64,000 nucleotides of DNA from Chitinophaga flava (lineage in GTDB: Bacteria; Bacteroidota; Bacteroidia; Chitinophagales; Chitinophagaceae). Within the stretch, counting starts at the first letter, position 1. Each line of letters starts with the position of its first letter. Location: positions 3,596,001 through 3,660,000 of the forward strand of contig NZ_QFFJ01000001.1 of assembly GCF_003308995.1 (NCBI RefSeq). The letters are read 5' to 3'. This document shows positions 50,629 through 59,237 of this stretch, piece by piece. Made by a program: the position numbers and the translations under genes. Below the pieces are notes generated by a model. The model searched no databases, was not told the DNA's origin, and was given only the letters and a program-made list of their open reading frames with translations.

Positions 50629-50643
50629 AAAATTATTTTACAG

Positions 50644-51774
50644 TTGTCCGATATTCAATCTGCCTGGAGAAGGCTGCGGAAAAACAAGGGCGCGCTGGCA
50701 GGCCTGATCGTCATCGCAGCGGCTGTAGTAGTCAGTTTTTTCGCTTATATCATTGCTCCTGATAACACTCCCGATGCCAACAGGATGGTCCTCGAAGTAG
50801 GAGGCCAGCATCCGGGCTTCCGTATTCATATGCTGGCAGTCAAAAAGGCGCAGCCGGTGGCCAGGGTTTCTTTTTTTCAGCGATTATTATTCGGCCAGGA
50901 GTCGGATATGACGTGGACGCCGGTCCGTTCCTGGGAATTTAAAGACAGCACATTACTGGTGCAGCGTTATGTAGACGAGACTACCTCAAGGGAAGAAAAA
51001 TATAACCTCCGTGACGTATGGTATGGCAGCCGGCAGGAAGCCGGGCTCTCCATACCTCAATTACAGGAAAATATTGTCCGCCACCGCATCTTTCCGGTTA
51101 CCTACTGGCTGGGTACCGACAAGTTTGGCCGGGATATCCTGAGCCGGCTGCTGGTAGGTACCCGGGTGAGCCTGGGAGTAGGATGTATTGCGGTAATCAT
51201 TTCCCTTACTATAGGAGTGTTTATGGGTGCTGTAGCCGGTTATTTCAAAGGTACGGCTGATGATATGGTGATGTGGCTGGTAAACGTGGTGTGGTCTATG
51301 CCTTCGCTGCTGCTGGTATTTGCGCTGACACTCGCGCTGGGAAAGGGTTTCTGGCAAGTGTTTATTGCTGTGGGACTGACGTTGTGGGTAGGGGTGGCCC
51401 GTATTATCCGTGGTCAGATACTGACCCTGCGGGAACTGGAGTTTGTGGAAGCTGCCCGGGCATTGGGATATGGACATACCCGTATTATTGTAAAACATAT
51501 CCTGCCCAATATCCTGGGGCCTGTAATGGTGGTAGCTGCCGGCAACTTTGCGACGGCTATTGTAGTAGAGGCGGGGCTTAGCTTCCTGGGAGTGGGGGTA
51601 CAACCGCCGCAGCCTTCCTGGGGCCTGATGATCAAAGAAAATTACAATTTCATTATTACACATAACCCGCTGCTGGCGCTGGCGCCTGGAGTCGCTATCA
51701 TGATGCTGGTGCTGGCTTTCAACCTGTTAGGTAATGGCTTGCGGGATGCCCTGGATGTGAGAAGTAAAATTTGA
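50644..51774 (+). CDS. ABC transporter permease, DppC/OppC type, with large periplasmic insertion
   Basis: 376-residue inner-membrane permease. An N-terminal cytoplasmic segment (SDIQSAWRRLRKNKGALAGL) and first helix are followed by about 120 periplasmic residues (from DNTPDANRMVLEV to LGTDKFGRDILSRL), then five helices. The EAA coupling loop is EFVEAARALGYGHTRIIVKH, and the closing GVGVQPPQPSWGLMIKEN is typical of dipeptide/oligopeptide permeases. The start codon is TTG. No partner permease, ATPase or binding-protein gene is adjacent. Confidence 0.9.
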   Translation: MSDIQSAWRRLRKNKGALAGLIVIAAAVVVSFFAYIIAPDNTPDANRMVLEVGGQHPGFRIHMLAVKKAQPVARVSFFQRLLFGQESDMTWTPVRSWEFKDSTLLVQRYVDETTSREEKYNLRDVWYGSRQEAGLSIPQLQENIVRHRIFPVTYWLGTDKFGRDILSRLLVGTRVSLGVGCIAVIISLTIGVFMGAVAGYFKGTADDMVMWLVNVVWSMPSLLLVFALTLALGKGFWQVFIAVGLTLWVGVARIIRGQILTLRELEFVEAARALGYGHTRIIVKHILPNILGPVMVVAAGNFATAIVVEAGLSFLGVGVQPPQPSWGLMIKENYNFIITHNPLLALAPGVAIMMLVLAFNLLGNGLRDALDVRSKI

Positions 51775-51818
51775 TTTACATATGATAAAATTGTAATTTC
51801 ATCCTATATACCCTTGTT

Positions 51819-52253
51819 ATGCCACTGAAAAAATATCTATCCTTGTTTCTCATAGGTGCTTTGTTTGCACTGACTGCCTGTAAAAAGAAGAAGGGGGGTG
51901 AGGATCCGGTTCCATCTACCCAGGAGGAAGCCCTGAAGCTGGAGTTGTCCGGAGTGGTAGCAGGCAAGGCCAATGTAGCGATGGACAGCACCTTTACCTT
52001 TCAGGTGAAGATCACTTCCAAAATGCCGGAAAAAGGGGTACGGGTAACCATGAACGTGGTAACAGACCCTGCAGGTATTCCGCTGGCACAGGATGCTATA
52101 CCGGATGCCACTACTGGTACGATCAATATTACGCTCCGGCATCTCAAGGAGGTAAAGACTTATAAAGTAACGCTTACCCTGGCATCATTGGGTAATACAG
52201 CCAATATTACCACGCCGGTGGAATTCCTCATCACCAACAAGTCGGCCGGCTGA
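51819..52253 (+). CDS. Small lipoprotein of unknown function
   Basis: 144-residue protein with a lipoprotein signal peptide (MPLKKYLSLFLIGALFALTA, lipobox LTAC with the next residues KKKKGGEDP). The mature domain is beta-rich, probably one immunoglobulin-like sandwich (FTFQVKITSKMPEKGVRVTM, ITLRHLKEVKTYKVTLTLAS). I recognise no family. It stands between the ABC permease and a GT4 gene, with short spacers on the same strand. Confidence 0.75.
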   Translation: MPLKKYLSLFLIGALFALTACKKKKGGEDPVPSTQEEALKLELSGVVAGKANVAMDSTFTFQVKITSKMPEKGVRVTMNVVTDPAGIPLAQDAIPDATTGTINITLRHLKEVKTYKVTLTLASLGNTANITTPVEFLITNKSAG

Positions 52254-52266
52254 TAAATTATCCCTG

Positions 52267-52295
52267 TTGCGGCATGTCAAAATAATGTAGGTTTG
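52267..52295 (+). promoter_or_regulatory. Promoter of the GT4 gene
   Basis: TTG (52267-52269) and TAGGTTTG (52288-52295) are 18 bp apart, 28 bp before the ATG at 52323. Confidence 0.55.
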
Positions 52296-52322
52296 CAGGC
52301 TGTCACATTAAGTGAAATGTCT

Positions 52323-53423
52323 ATGCAAATTGCTGTTAATGCTACTTGCCTGAGAAGGGATTTGCCCGCCGATACCGGCCAGGTGGCTACTGAGATCATA
52401 TCTGCATTATGCCGGCAACAGCCGGAGCACCGGTTTACCTTTTATTTCGACGGGGAGGTTCCTGCCCAGCTTAATTTTCCAGCCAATGTTACTACGGTCG
52501 TGCTGCCACTCAAGGGCAACAAGGCCTGGCACCATTACTGGTGGCTGGAATGGCAGCTGCCACGTGCGATGAAGGCTATAAAGGCAGACCATTACATAGG
52601 ACTGGACAGTGCTTTGCCTCTGAGAAGCAAGGTGCCGGCTACTATCCTGCTCCGGGACCTGTCTTTCCTGAAGGATGCCGGTCTGCAGCCCGCGCAGGAA
52701 CAGGCTTCCCTGAAAAAGAAGATTACCCGTTATCTCGACCGGGCACAACAGATTGTGGTGCTTTCTGATACCGCCAAAGCGGAGTTGCTACGCTACGCCC
52801 CGGGGGCCCGTAATAAGGTATCAGCGCTGAAAGCTGCTGTAGACAGCAGTTTGTTCCGGCCACTGGAATGGGACGATCGGGAAGCGGCTAAAAAGGCGTG
52901 GTCTGGCGGAGTGGAGTATTTTCTGGTAACAGGAAGCATTCATCCGAGAAATAATATAATGCCGGTTTTTAAAGCATTTTCGGCGCTGAAAAAACGGCAG
53001 CGTACCAATCTGAAACTGGTACTGGCCGGCAATTTGACGGCTGCCGGGGCAGATATCGTACAGGCACTTGAAAGTTTTAAGTTCAGACATGATGTAGTGT
53101 GGCTGCAGGATCTGACGATAGCCCAGCTGGCGGAGGTAACAGGTGCTGCCTATGCACTGGTGTATCCTGCTCGTTTTGATGGATTGCCGCTGCCCATCTA
53201 TATGGCCCAGCGGTGCAAAGTGCCGGTGATAGCCCTGGAAAGTGAGGCTGCCCGGGAAGCTGCCGGTGATACGGCACTATATACAGACCCTGCCAACGTG
53301 GACGATCTGGCAGAGAAGATGAGCCTGTTGTACAAGGATGAACAGCTGAGAAGCAGGCTGCTGGCCAAGGAGCCACCGGTAATTCCGGCAAATGGCTGGG
53401 ATGCAGGGAATTGGGGGATTTAA
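52323..53423 (+). CDS. Glycosyltransferase, GT4 family
   Basis: 366-residue GT-B glycosyltransferase. The N-terminal half begins MQIAVNATCLRRDLPADTGQ; the C-terminal nucleotide-sugar domain shows FLVTGSIHPRNNIMPVFKAF, LKLVLAGNL and the donor-binding LVYPARFDGLPLPIYMAQRC (E/D-rich loop) with TALYTDPANVDDLAEKM. A promoter box precedes it, which makes the start at 52323 (or ATG 52317) more likely than an upstream TTG. Acceptor unknown. Confidence 0.88.
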   Translation: MQIAVNATCLRRDLPADTGQVATEIISALCRQQPEHRFTFYFDGEVPAQLNFPANVTTVVLPLKGNKAWHHYWWLEWQLPRAMKAIKADHYIGLDSALPLRSKVPATILLRDLSFLKDAGLQPAQEQASLKKKITRYLDRAQQIVVLSDTAKAELLRYAPGARNKVSALKAAVDSSLFRPLEWDDREAAKKAWSGGVEYFLVTGSIHPRNNIMPVFKAFSALKKRQRTNLKLVLAGNLTAAGADIVQALESFKFRHDVVWLQDLTIAQLAEVTGAAYALVYPARFDGLPLPIYMAQRCKVPVIALESEAAREAAGDTALYTDPANVDDLAEKMSLLYKDEQLRSRLLAKEPPVIPANGWDAGNWGI

Positions 53424-53430
53424 TCGTTAT

Positions 53431-53470
53431 TCGGGTCAAATATCCAAATATCCAAATATCAAAATCCCTA
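53431..53470. repeat. Short tandem-like repeat CAAATATC
   Basis: Three near-copies of the word CAAATATC/TCCAAATA in the spacer between the GT4 gene and gldC. Confidence 0.6.
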
Positions 53471-53479
53471 AATGATAGT

Positions 53480-53487
53480 TATTTTTG
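53480..53487 (+). promoter_or_regulatory. gldC promoter, -7 element
   Basis: TATTTTTG, 17 bp before the ATG at 53505. Confidence 0.55.
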
Positions 53488-53504
53488 CGCTTTAATGAAA
53501 AAAC

Positions 53505-53846
53505 ATGAATAAGAAAAACATACAGATCCAGGTGGGTCTGGACGAGAATAAAGTGCCGGAATCGATTGAGTGGAGTGCCACAGATAACAAGGAAGATCGC
53601 CTGATCAAGGCCAAAGCCATGATGATATCTTTCTGGGACCCGGCAGAAAAGGCCGCTTTACGGATTGACCTGTGGACGAAAGATATGATGGTGGATGAAA
53701 TGGCCGACTTCTTTTTTCAGACGATGATGACCATGGCTGATACTTATGCCAGGGCTACACAATACCGTGACCAGGCGGATGAATTAAGGACTTTTGCCAA
53801 AGAGTTCTTTAAGAAATTCCAGGACAAACAGCAGGCTGAATCCTAA
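53505..53846 (+). CDS. gldC: Gliding motility protein GldC
   Basis: 113-residue cytoplasmic protein; GldC is a non-essential component of the Bacteroidota gliding machinery, related in sequence to accessory chaperone-like proteins. The family core DENKVPESIEWSATD, KAMMISFWDPAEKAALRIDL and DEMADFFFQTMMTMADTY is complete. yqeY follows 21 bp downstream, so the two are likely co-transcribed. No other gld genes are in the window. Confidence 0.93.
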   Translation: MNKKNIQIQVGLDENKVPESIEWSATDNKEDRLIKAKAMMISFWDPAEKAALRIDLWTKDMMVDEMADFFFQTMMTMADTYARATQYRDQADELRTFAKEFFKKFQDKQQAES

Positions 53847-53867
53847 TCCATTTAAACGTAACCACAT

Positions 53868-54317
53868 ATGTCTTTAGAAACAAATATCAACGCCGAGATC
53901 AAAACGGCGATGCTGGGCAAAAAAGAAGCTGACCTGCGTGCGTTGCGCGCTATCAAAGCCGCTATCCTGCTGGCTAAAACAGCAGAAGGTGGCAGCGGAG
54001 AGTTGACGGAAGCCGACGAATTAAAGCTGTTACAGAAACTGGCCAAACAAAGGAGAGACTCCCTGGATATTTTCCGTCAGCAGAACAGGGAAGACCTGGC
54101 TGTGAAAGAAGAAGAAGAGCTGGTTGTGATTGAACGTTTCCTGCCCAAACAAATGAGCGAAGACGAGTTAAAAGCTGCTGTGGCTGAAATTATCGCTTCT
54201 GTAGGTGCTGCCTCTCCTGCTGATATGGGCAAGGTAATGGGCGTAGCCACCAAACAACTGGCTGGTAAAGCAGACGGAAAAGCTATTTCCGCTATGGTAA
54301 AAGAACTCCTTAAATAA
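53868..54317 (+). CDS. GatB/YqeY domain protein
   Basis: 149-residue protein with the tRNA-binding-like helical domain found at the GatB C-terminus: MSLETNINAEIKTAMLGKKE, LQKLAKQRRDSLDIFRQQNR, EEELVVIERFLPKQMSEDEL and the closing MGKVMGVATKQLAGKADGKA. Stand-alone members are widespread; the exact role is unsettled. It follows gldC by 21 bp. Confidence 0.92.
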   Translation: MSLETNINAEIKTAMLGKKEADLRALRAIKAAILLAKTAEGGSGELTEADELKLLQKLAKQRRDSLDIFRQQNREDLAVKEEEELVVIERFLPKQMSEDELKAAVAEIIASVGAASPADMGKVMGVATKQLAGKADGKAISAMVKELLK

Positions 54318-54340
54318 ATATTTAAAGATTTTTTAATTTT

Positions 54341-54404
54341 TGATTTTTTGATTTTGGATTAGAAATCAAATTTGTTTTTCTTTCTTTCCAGAATCAAAAA
54401 ATCA
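54341..54404. repeat. Palindromic spacer upstream of the CvpA gene
   Basis: TGATTTTTTGATTTTGG (54341-54357) pairs with CCAGAATCAAAAAATCA (54388-54404): 17 pairs with one G-U. Flanking words AATTTTTGAT and GAAATCGAAAATT extend the symmetry. Confidence 0.75.
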
Positions 54405-54431
54405 GAAATCAGGAAATCGAAAATTATTACT

Positions 54432-54974
54432 TTGTCAATAGATATCGTTTTTGCCATTATCATGGTAATAGCCCTTTATAAAGGGTATACACGTGGATTG
54501 ATAGTGGCCGTTTTTTCGCTGGTTGCCGTAACACTCGGACTGGCTGTTGCCCTTAAACTTTCTGCAGTTACCGCTACGTTGGTGCAGCAACGGTGGGATA
54601 TACATTCCCGTTGGGTGCCTATGCTTTGTTTCGTTTGCCTTTTTGTGGGAGTGGCATTACTGGTAAGACTGGGTGCCAGCGCATTGCAGAAGCTGATGGA
54701 ACTGGCCATGATGGGATGGCTTAACAGGCTGGGCGGCATTCTGCTGTACAGTATATTATTCACGACCGTTTATAGTGTAGTATTGTGGATTGCCAACCAG
54801 ATCTATCTGCTGAGCCCGGAAACCAAATTGCATTCAGTGGTATATCCCTATATTGAACACGTAGGTCCCTGGGTATTGGATCATATGGGAGAGTGGATAC
54901 CGGTCTTTAAGGACATATTCTCCCAGCTGCAGGCGTTTTTTGATAAAGCTGCCGGACACTTACAATCAGCCTGA
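54432..54974 (+). CDS. CvpA-family membrane protein
   Basis: 180-residue inner-membrane protein with four helices; E. coli CvpA is needed for colicin V production and linked to envelope homeostasis. Family pattern: IDIVFAIIMVIALYKGYTRG, then LIVAVFSLVAVTLGLAVALK, LVRLGASALQKLMELAMMGW and LNRLGGILLYSILFTTVYSV. I chose TTG 54432 because the family begins at the first helix and any longer form would be read out of the upstream palindrome. Confidence 0.83.
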   Translation: MSIDIVFAIIMVIALYKGYTRGLIVAVFSLVAVTLGLAVALKLSAVTATLVQQRWDIHSRWVPMLCFVCLFVGVALLVRLGASALQKLMELAMMGWLNRLGGILLYSILFTTVYSVVLWIANQIYLLSPETKLHSVVYPYIEHVGPWVLDHMGEWIPVFKDIFSQLQAFFDKAAGHLQSA

Positions 54975-55034
54975 CAGTATTTAGATTAATAAAAAGAATT
55001 ATTTTAGCGTAAAATTGACTTTCAAGATTTGGCA

Positions 55035-55811
55035 ATGGATTACGAAATCAAAACACAGGGTAAGTTTAGTTATATAGAAGAAGGAGAAGGAGAACCATTG
55101 GTATTATTGCATGGACTTTTTGGTGCTTTGAGTAATTTCTCGCACATGGTCGAGTATTTCCGGCAGTATAACAAGGTTGTGATACCAATGTTGCCCCTGT
55201 ATGATTTAAACATCCTGGAAACTTCTGTTGGCGGCCTGGCTAAGTTTGTACACAAGTTTGTTGAAGCCAGAGGCTACCAGAATGTGCACCTGCTGGGTAA
55301 TTCCCTGGGTGGCCATGTGGCGCTGGTATATCTGCTCAAACATCCGGAAGCACCTATTAAGTCGCTGATACTCACTGGTAGTTCCGGTCTGTTTGAAAAT
55401 GGTATGGGCGAAACCTATCCTAAAAGAGGAGACTACGAATACATCCGTAAGAAAGCTGAGCTTACTTTTTATGATCCGAAGATCGCTACCAAAGAGCTGG
55501 TGGACGAAATGTTTGAGATTGTCAACAATCGTCTGAAAGTGATCAAAATCATCACCCTGGCAAAATCTGCTATCCGCCATAACCTGGGAGATGAGTTAAA
55601 GGACATCAAACAACCTACACTGCTGATCTGGGGTAAAAATGATACCGTTACACCTCCTATGGTGGGCGAAGAATTTCAAAAGCTTATACCTAATTCTGAA
55701 CTGGAATTCATTGATAAATGCGGCCATGCGCCCATGATGGAAGTTCCCGACGAGTTTAACAAGATCCTGCACGCTTTTCTGGAGAAACTGAAGACGCAGC
55801 CAAACAGCTGA
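55035..55811 (+). CDS. Alpha/beta-fold hydrolase
   Basis: 258-residue hydrolase: LVLLHGLFGALSNFSHM oxyanion loop, nucleophile LLGNSLGGHVALVY (Ser), acid in LLIWGKNDTVTPP and His in FIDKCGHAPMMEVPDEF. The layout fits C-C-bond or ester hydrolases of the MhpC-like group. ATG 55035 (MDYEIKTQG) is preferred to TTG 55029. Substrate unknown; it is a single gene. Confidence 0.88.
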   Translation: MDYEIKTQGKFSYIEEGEGEPLVLLHGLFGALSNFSHMVEYFRQYNKVVIPMLPLYDLNILETSVGGLAKFVHKFVEARGYQNVHLLGNSLGGHVALVYLLKHPEAPIKSLILTGSSGLFENGMGETYPKRGDYEYIRKKAELTFYDPKIATKELVDEMFEIVNNRLKVIKIITLAKSAIRHNLGDELKDIKQPTLLIWGKNDTVTPPMVGEEFQKLIPNSELEFIDKCGHAPMMEVPDEFNKILHAFLEKLKTQPNS

Positions 55812-55928
55812 ACCGTCCCTGGTATTGCTTATAGACCGCCCTCTGCAGGTGCGGCAGGGTGACAGTACATGTAATTTTCTTTTTCTGTTGGAAGATTCTT
55901 TGTTATTATTGTGTAAGAATACACGAAA

Positions 55929-56588
55929 ATGACTGCCAGAGAACTCATATCCACCGTGCCAATCCTGCAACCTTCGGATGCAGGAACTAAAGCATTGCGT
56001 CTGATGAATGAATATCATCTTACGCAACTGCCTATGGTAGTGGATAATAAGTATGTGGCACTGGTAGAGGAAGATCAGATCATGGACCTGGAAGAGCCGG
56101 AACAACTGCTGGAATCCCTGCAATACAACGGAGCCAGCCGTACCGCTATTCAGGAAGGCGCTCATCTTTTTGAAGCGCTGAAACTGTTCCATGAATTCAA
56201 ACTGTGCGCCCTGCCGGTCGTGACCAAAGAAAACGAATACCTGGGCATTATCACCAAAGATAACCTGCTGGCTGCCCTGGCCCAATACAACGGTGCAAAG
56301 GAAGCTGGCGGCATTCTGGCGCTGGAAATGGATCCCCGCGACTATAGCCTCAGCGAAATTGCCCGCATTGCTGAGTCCAATGATGTAATCCTGCTCAGCG
56401 TAAATACGATTACCGATCCTTCCGGTAAGCTGGAAGTGCTGCTCAAAACCAACCGCCAGGAACTACACTCACTGGTGGCTACTTACGAGCGCTTTAATTA
56501 TACTATCAAATACATCTACTCCGAAGAGCAGGAAGAAGACCTGGTCAAAAAGAACTACGATTTGTTGATGAATTATATCAGCATGTAA
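55929..56588 (+). CDS. CBS-domain protein
   Basis: 219-residue cytoplasmic protein with one CBS pair (about residues 1-125: LQPSDAGTKALRLMNEYHLT, ALPVVTKENEYLGIITKDNL) followed by an ACT-like segment (KEAGGILALEMDPRDYSLSE, VILLSVNTITDPSGKLEVLL). Such fusions bind adenine nucleotides or amino acids. It is the first gene of the envelope cluster running to the window end and is commonly linked to nadK in Bacteroidota. Confidence 0.85.
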   Translation: MTARELISTVPILQPSDAGTKALRLMNEYHLTQLPMVVDNKYVALVEEDQIMDLEEPEQLLESLQYNGASRTAIQEGAHLFEALKLFHEFKLCALPVVTKENEYLGIITKDNLLAALAQYNGAKEAGGILALEMDPRDYSLSEIARIAESNDVILLSVNTITDPSGKLEVLLKTNRQELHSLVATYERFNYTIKYIYSEEQEEDLVKKNYDLLMNYISM

Positions 56589-56690
56589 CTCCTCCCGGTT
56601 AATTTTTTTATGTTGTTAGGGTTGTTTATCTTCCATGATAACGACACACATTTAATGTAACTTTAGCAATCTAAATCAGAGATAGCCTAC

Positions 56691-58124
56691 ATGCTGAGAT
56701 GCTGTTATTACTTGCTGGGATACTTATGCCTGCTCGGTATAGTATTACCTGGCGCGGCGAAAAGCCGGATAGAAGAAAAAAGTAGAGCTGCAGCGCTGGC
56801 ACAGGATTCCGGCTACCTGGTCGTTCGCAATATTATCATTATCGGTAATAAGAAAACCCGTACCTCCATCATACAACGTGAAATAAGCACGGTTCCCGGA
56901 GACACCATCTACCTCAACAATCTGGCGGAAACGCTGGAGGAACGCAGGAAACAGATCCTGAATACCTCCCTGTTCCTCAATGCCACTGCCAATGTCAAAA
57001 ACTGGGACGGCAACAGCGCCGACCTGGTATTTGAAGTATGGGAGCGATGGTACACCTTCGCATTCCCTATTTTCAAACTGGCCGACAGAAACTTCAACCA
57101 ATGGTGGGTGGAGAAAGGACATAATTTTAATCGTGTCAACTGGGGCGTGAAAGGAACCCAGGAAAACCTCACCGGACGTAATGATGGCCTGGATGCCACT
57201 TTACAGTTCGGATATACTCAGCGGATAAGTCTGCAATATAACCTGCCCTATATCGATAAAGGCTTCCGTCATGGCCTGGGAATTCTATTTTCATATAGCC
57301 GTAACCGTGAGGTAAACGACAGCACCAGCAACAATAAACAGCAGTTTTTCCGCAAGGATGAGTTCCTGCGTCAGGTATATACGGTTGGTATCCGTTACAG
57401 TTACCGTAAAGCCATCAATACCAGGCATCAGGTATTTCTCAACTACAACTACGAAAAAGTGGCTGATTCGGTGGCCATCATCAACCCCAATTACCTGGGG
57501 AAAGGCCGCACCAGCGTACGCTTTTTGGACCTGATCTACCGGGTTACCTATATCCGGGCAGACAGCTGGGTGTACCCGCTCAAAGGCGTCAGTATTATGG
57601 GAGAGGCGGCCAAGCGGGGTATCGGCCCGCTGAGTGATATTGATGATATCCGGTTCCGGCTGAATGCATCCCGGTACTGGCAACTGAAGCCCAGGACTTT
57701 TCTGTCGCTGGGTATGCGGGGACAGGTCAAGTTTTCGGATGAACAGCCCTATATGAACCAGCAGGCGCTGGGTTATGCCGATGATTACCTGAGGGGCCTC
57801 GAGTATTATGTGGTAGACGGTACCAGTTTCGCTATCCTCAAATCCACCCTGCGTCAGGAGATACTGGCCTTTAAACTGAAGCTGCCCATCGTCCCCAGAA
57901 AATTCAATACCGTACCTTTCCGCATATTCGCCAAAACCTTTGCAGATGGGGGATATGCATACAATAAGTTCCCTGGAAACAGTTTCCTCAACAACCGTTT
58001 CCTGTATACCGGTGGCATCGGCCTTGACATTGTTTCTTTTTATGATACCTGTTTGCGTATAGAGTACAGCGTTAACCAGTTAGGGCAAAAAGGACTATTT
58101 TTACACACAAGTGTAGATATGTAG
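56691..58124 (+). CDS. BamA/TamA-like outer-membrane protein with a single POTRA
   Basis: 477-residue Omp85-type protein: signal peptide, one POTRA domain (about residues 42-115, RNIIIIGNKKTRTSIIQREI ... DLVFEVWERWYTF) and a beta-barrel with strands up to the C-terminal segment RIEYSVNQLGQKGLFLHTSV. It is much shorter than BamA, which is encoded separately at 61071, and resembles surface-antigen-like barrels of Bacteroidota with an unknown client. It lies 57 bp upstream of nadK in the same transcription direction. Confidence 0.85.
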   Translation: MLRCCYYLLGYLCLLGIVLPGAAKSRIEEKSRAAALAQDSGYLVVRNIIIIGNKKTRTSIIQREISTVPGDTIYLNNLAETLEERRKQILNTSLFLNATANVKNWDGNSADLVFEVWERWYTFAFPIFKLADRNFNQWWVEKGHNFNRVNWGVKGTQENLTGRNDGLDATLQFGYTQRISLQYNLPYIDKGFRHGLGILFSYSRNREVNDSTSNNKQQFFRKDEFLRQVYTVGIRYSYRKAINTRHQVFLNYNYEKVADSVAIINPNYLGKGRTSVRFLDLIYRVTYIRADSWVYPLKGVSIMGEAAKRGIGPLSDIDDIRFRLNASRYWQLKPRTFLSLGMRGQVKFSDEQPYMNQQALGYADDYLRGLEYYVVDGTSFAILKSTLRQEILAFKLKLPIVPRKFNTVPFRIFAKTFADGGYAYNKFPGNSFLNNRFLYTGGIGLDIVSFYDTCLRIEYSVNQLGQKGLFLHTSVDM

Positions 58125-58181
58125 CAGGAACAGTGAACTACAGCGTACACGGTTTGTTGGATTACTTAAAGAAATGCACAC

Positions 58182-59072
58182 ATGCAGGTTGCTCTCTATA
58201 GCCGGGGATTTATTACAGAAGATATTGCAAATATCCGCTTGTTGCTGGATGAATTGCATCGTGCGGAGATCTCCGCTACCCTTTACGAACCTTTTTACCA
58301 TACGCTGAAAGAATATATTTCTTTTAAGGAGGAACCTTCTTTGTTCTCCAGGGCAGAAGATCTGCCGGGGAAGATTGATTTTCTGATGAGTCTGGGCGGC
58401 GATGGTACCCTGTTGGATACGGTGTGTTATGTGCGGGATACCAATATTCCGGTGGTAGGGATTAATTTTGGCCGGCTGGGTTTTCTGGCCAGCATTGGCA
58501 AAGACGAAATCCATTCCCTGGTAAAGGCCCTGCTGGACCGTACCTACGTGGTAGATCAGCGTTCGCTGATACATCTGGACGCCAATGTACCGTTGTTTGG
58601 AGAAATCCCTTATGCGCTGAATGAGTTTACCATCCATAAAAAGGATACCTCCGCGATGGTAAAGATCCATACTTATCTGAACGGAGAGTTTCTCAATACT
58701 TACTGGGCTGATGGACTGATCGTATCCACCCCAACCGGTTCTACCGGTTATTCGCTTAGCTGTGGTGGCCCGATTGTATTCCCGGATGCCAATAACTTTG
58801 TGATTACGCCGGTGGCGCCGCATAACCTCAATGTACGTCCGATTATTGTGCCTAATGAAAGTGTGATATCCTTTGAAGTAGAGGGCCGCAGCGATCAGTT
58901 CCTGTGTACGCTCGACAGCCGCATGGAAACTATTGACAGTACTGTGCAGCTGGCCATAAAAAAGGAACGATTCTCACTCAGCCTGTTGCGGCTGGATGAA
59001 AGTAATTTCCTGCATACCCTGCGTAATAAGCTGCTCTGGGGTATCGATGCCAGGAACAGGATTAAAGTGTGA
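58182..59072 (+). CDS. nadK: NAD kinase
   Basis: Makes NADP+ from NAD+ in the cytoplasm. The 296-residue protein has the GGDGT motif (residues 72-76, SLGGDGTLLDTV), NFGRLGFLAS, the NE/D site ALNEFTIHKKDT, and the substrate-binding STPTGSTGYSLSCGGPIV, all typical. The N-terminus MQVALYSRGF and length are standard for the Bacteroidota form. Confidence 0.96.
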   Translation: MQVALYSRGFITEDIANIRLLLDELHRAEISATLYEPFYHTLKEYISFKEEPSLFSRAEDLPGKIDFLMSLGGDGTLLDTVCYVRDTNIPVVGINFGRLGFLASIGKDEIHSLVKALLDRTYVVDQRSLIHLDANVPLFGEIPYALNEFTIHKKDTSAMVKIHTYLNGEFLNTYWADGLIVSTPTGSTGYSLSCGGPIVFPDANNFVITPVAPHNLNVRPIIVPNESVISFEVEGRSDQFLCTLDSRMETIDSTVQLAIKKERFSLSLLRLDESNFLHTLRNKLLWGIDARNRIKV

Positions 59073-59237
59073 CAGGACATATTATTGTTAAATATATTGC
59101 TACATTTACAAATATATTGCCTGCCGATTACAAATGTTATTATGCCTTGTGGAAACCGTTTGATAATGAAGTTGTTAGCATAATGCTCAGTCACACATTA
59201 AATAAATCCGGCATTATTGCGTTTAAGTAACTGATTT

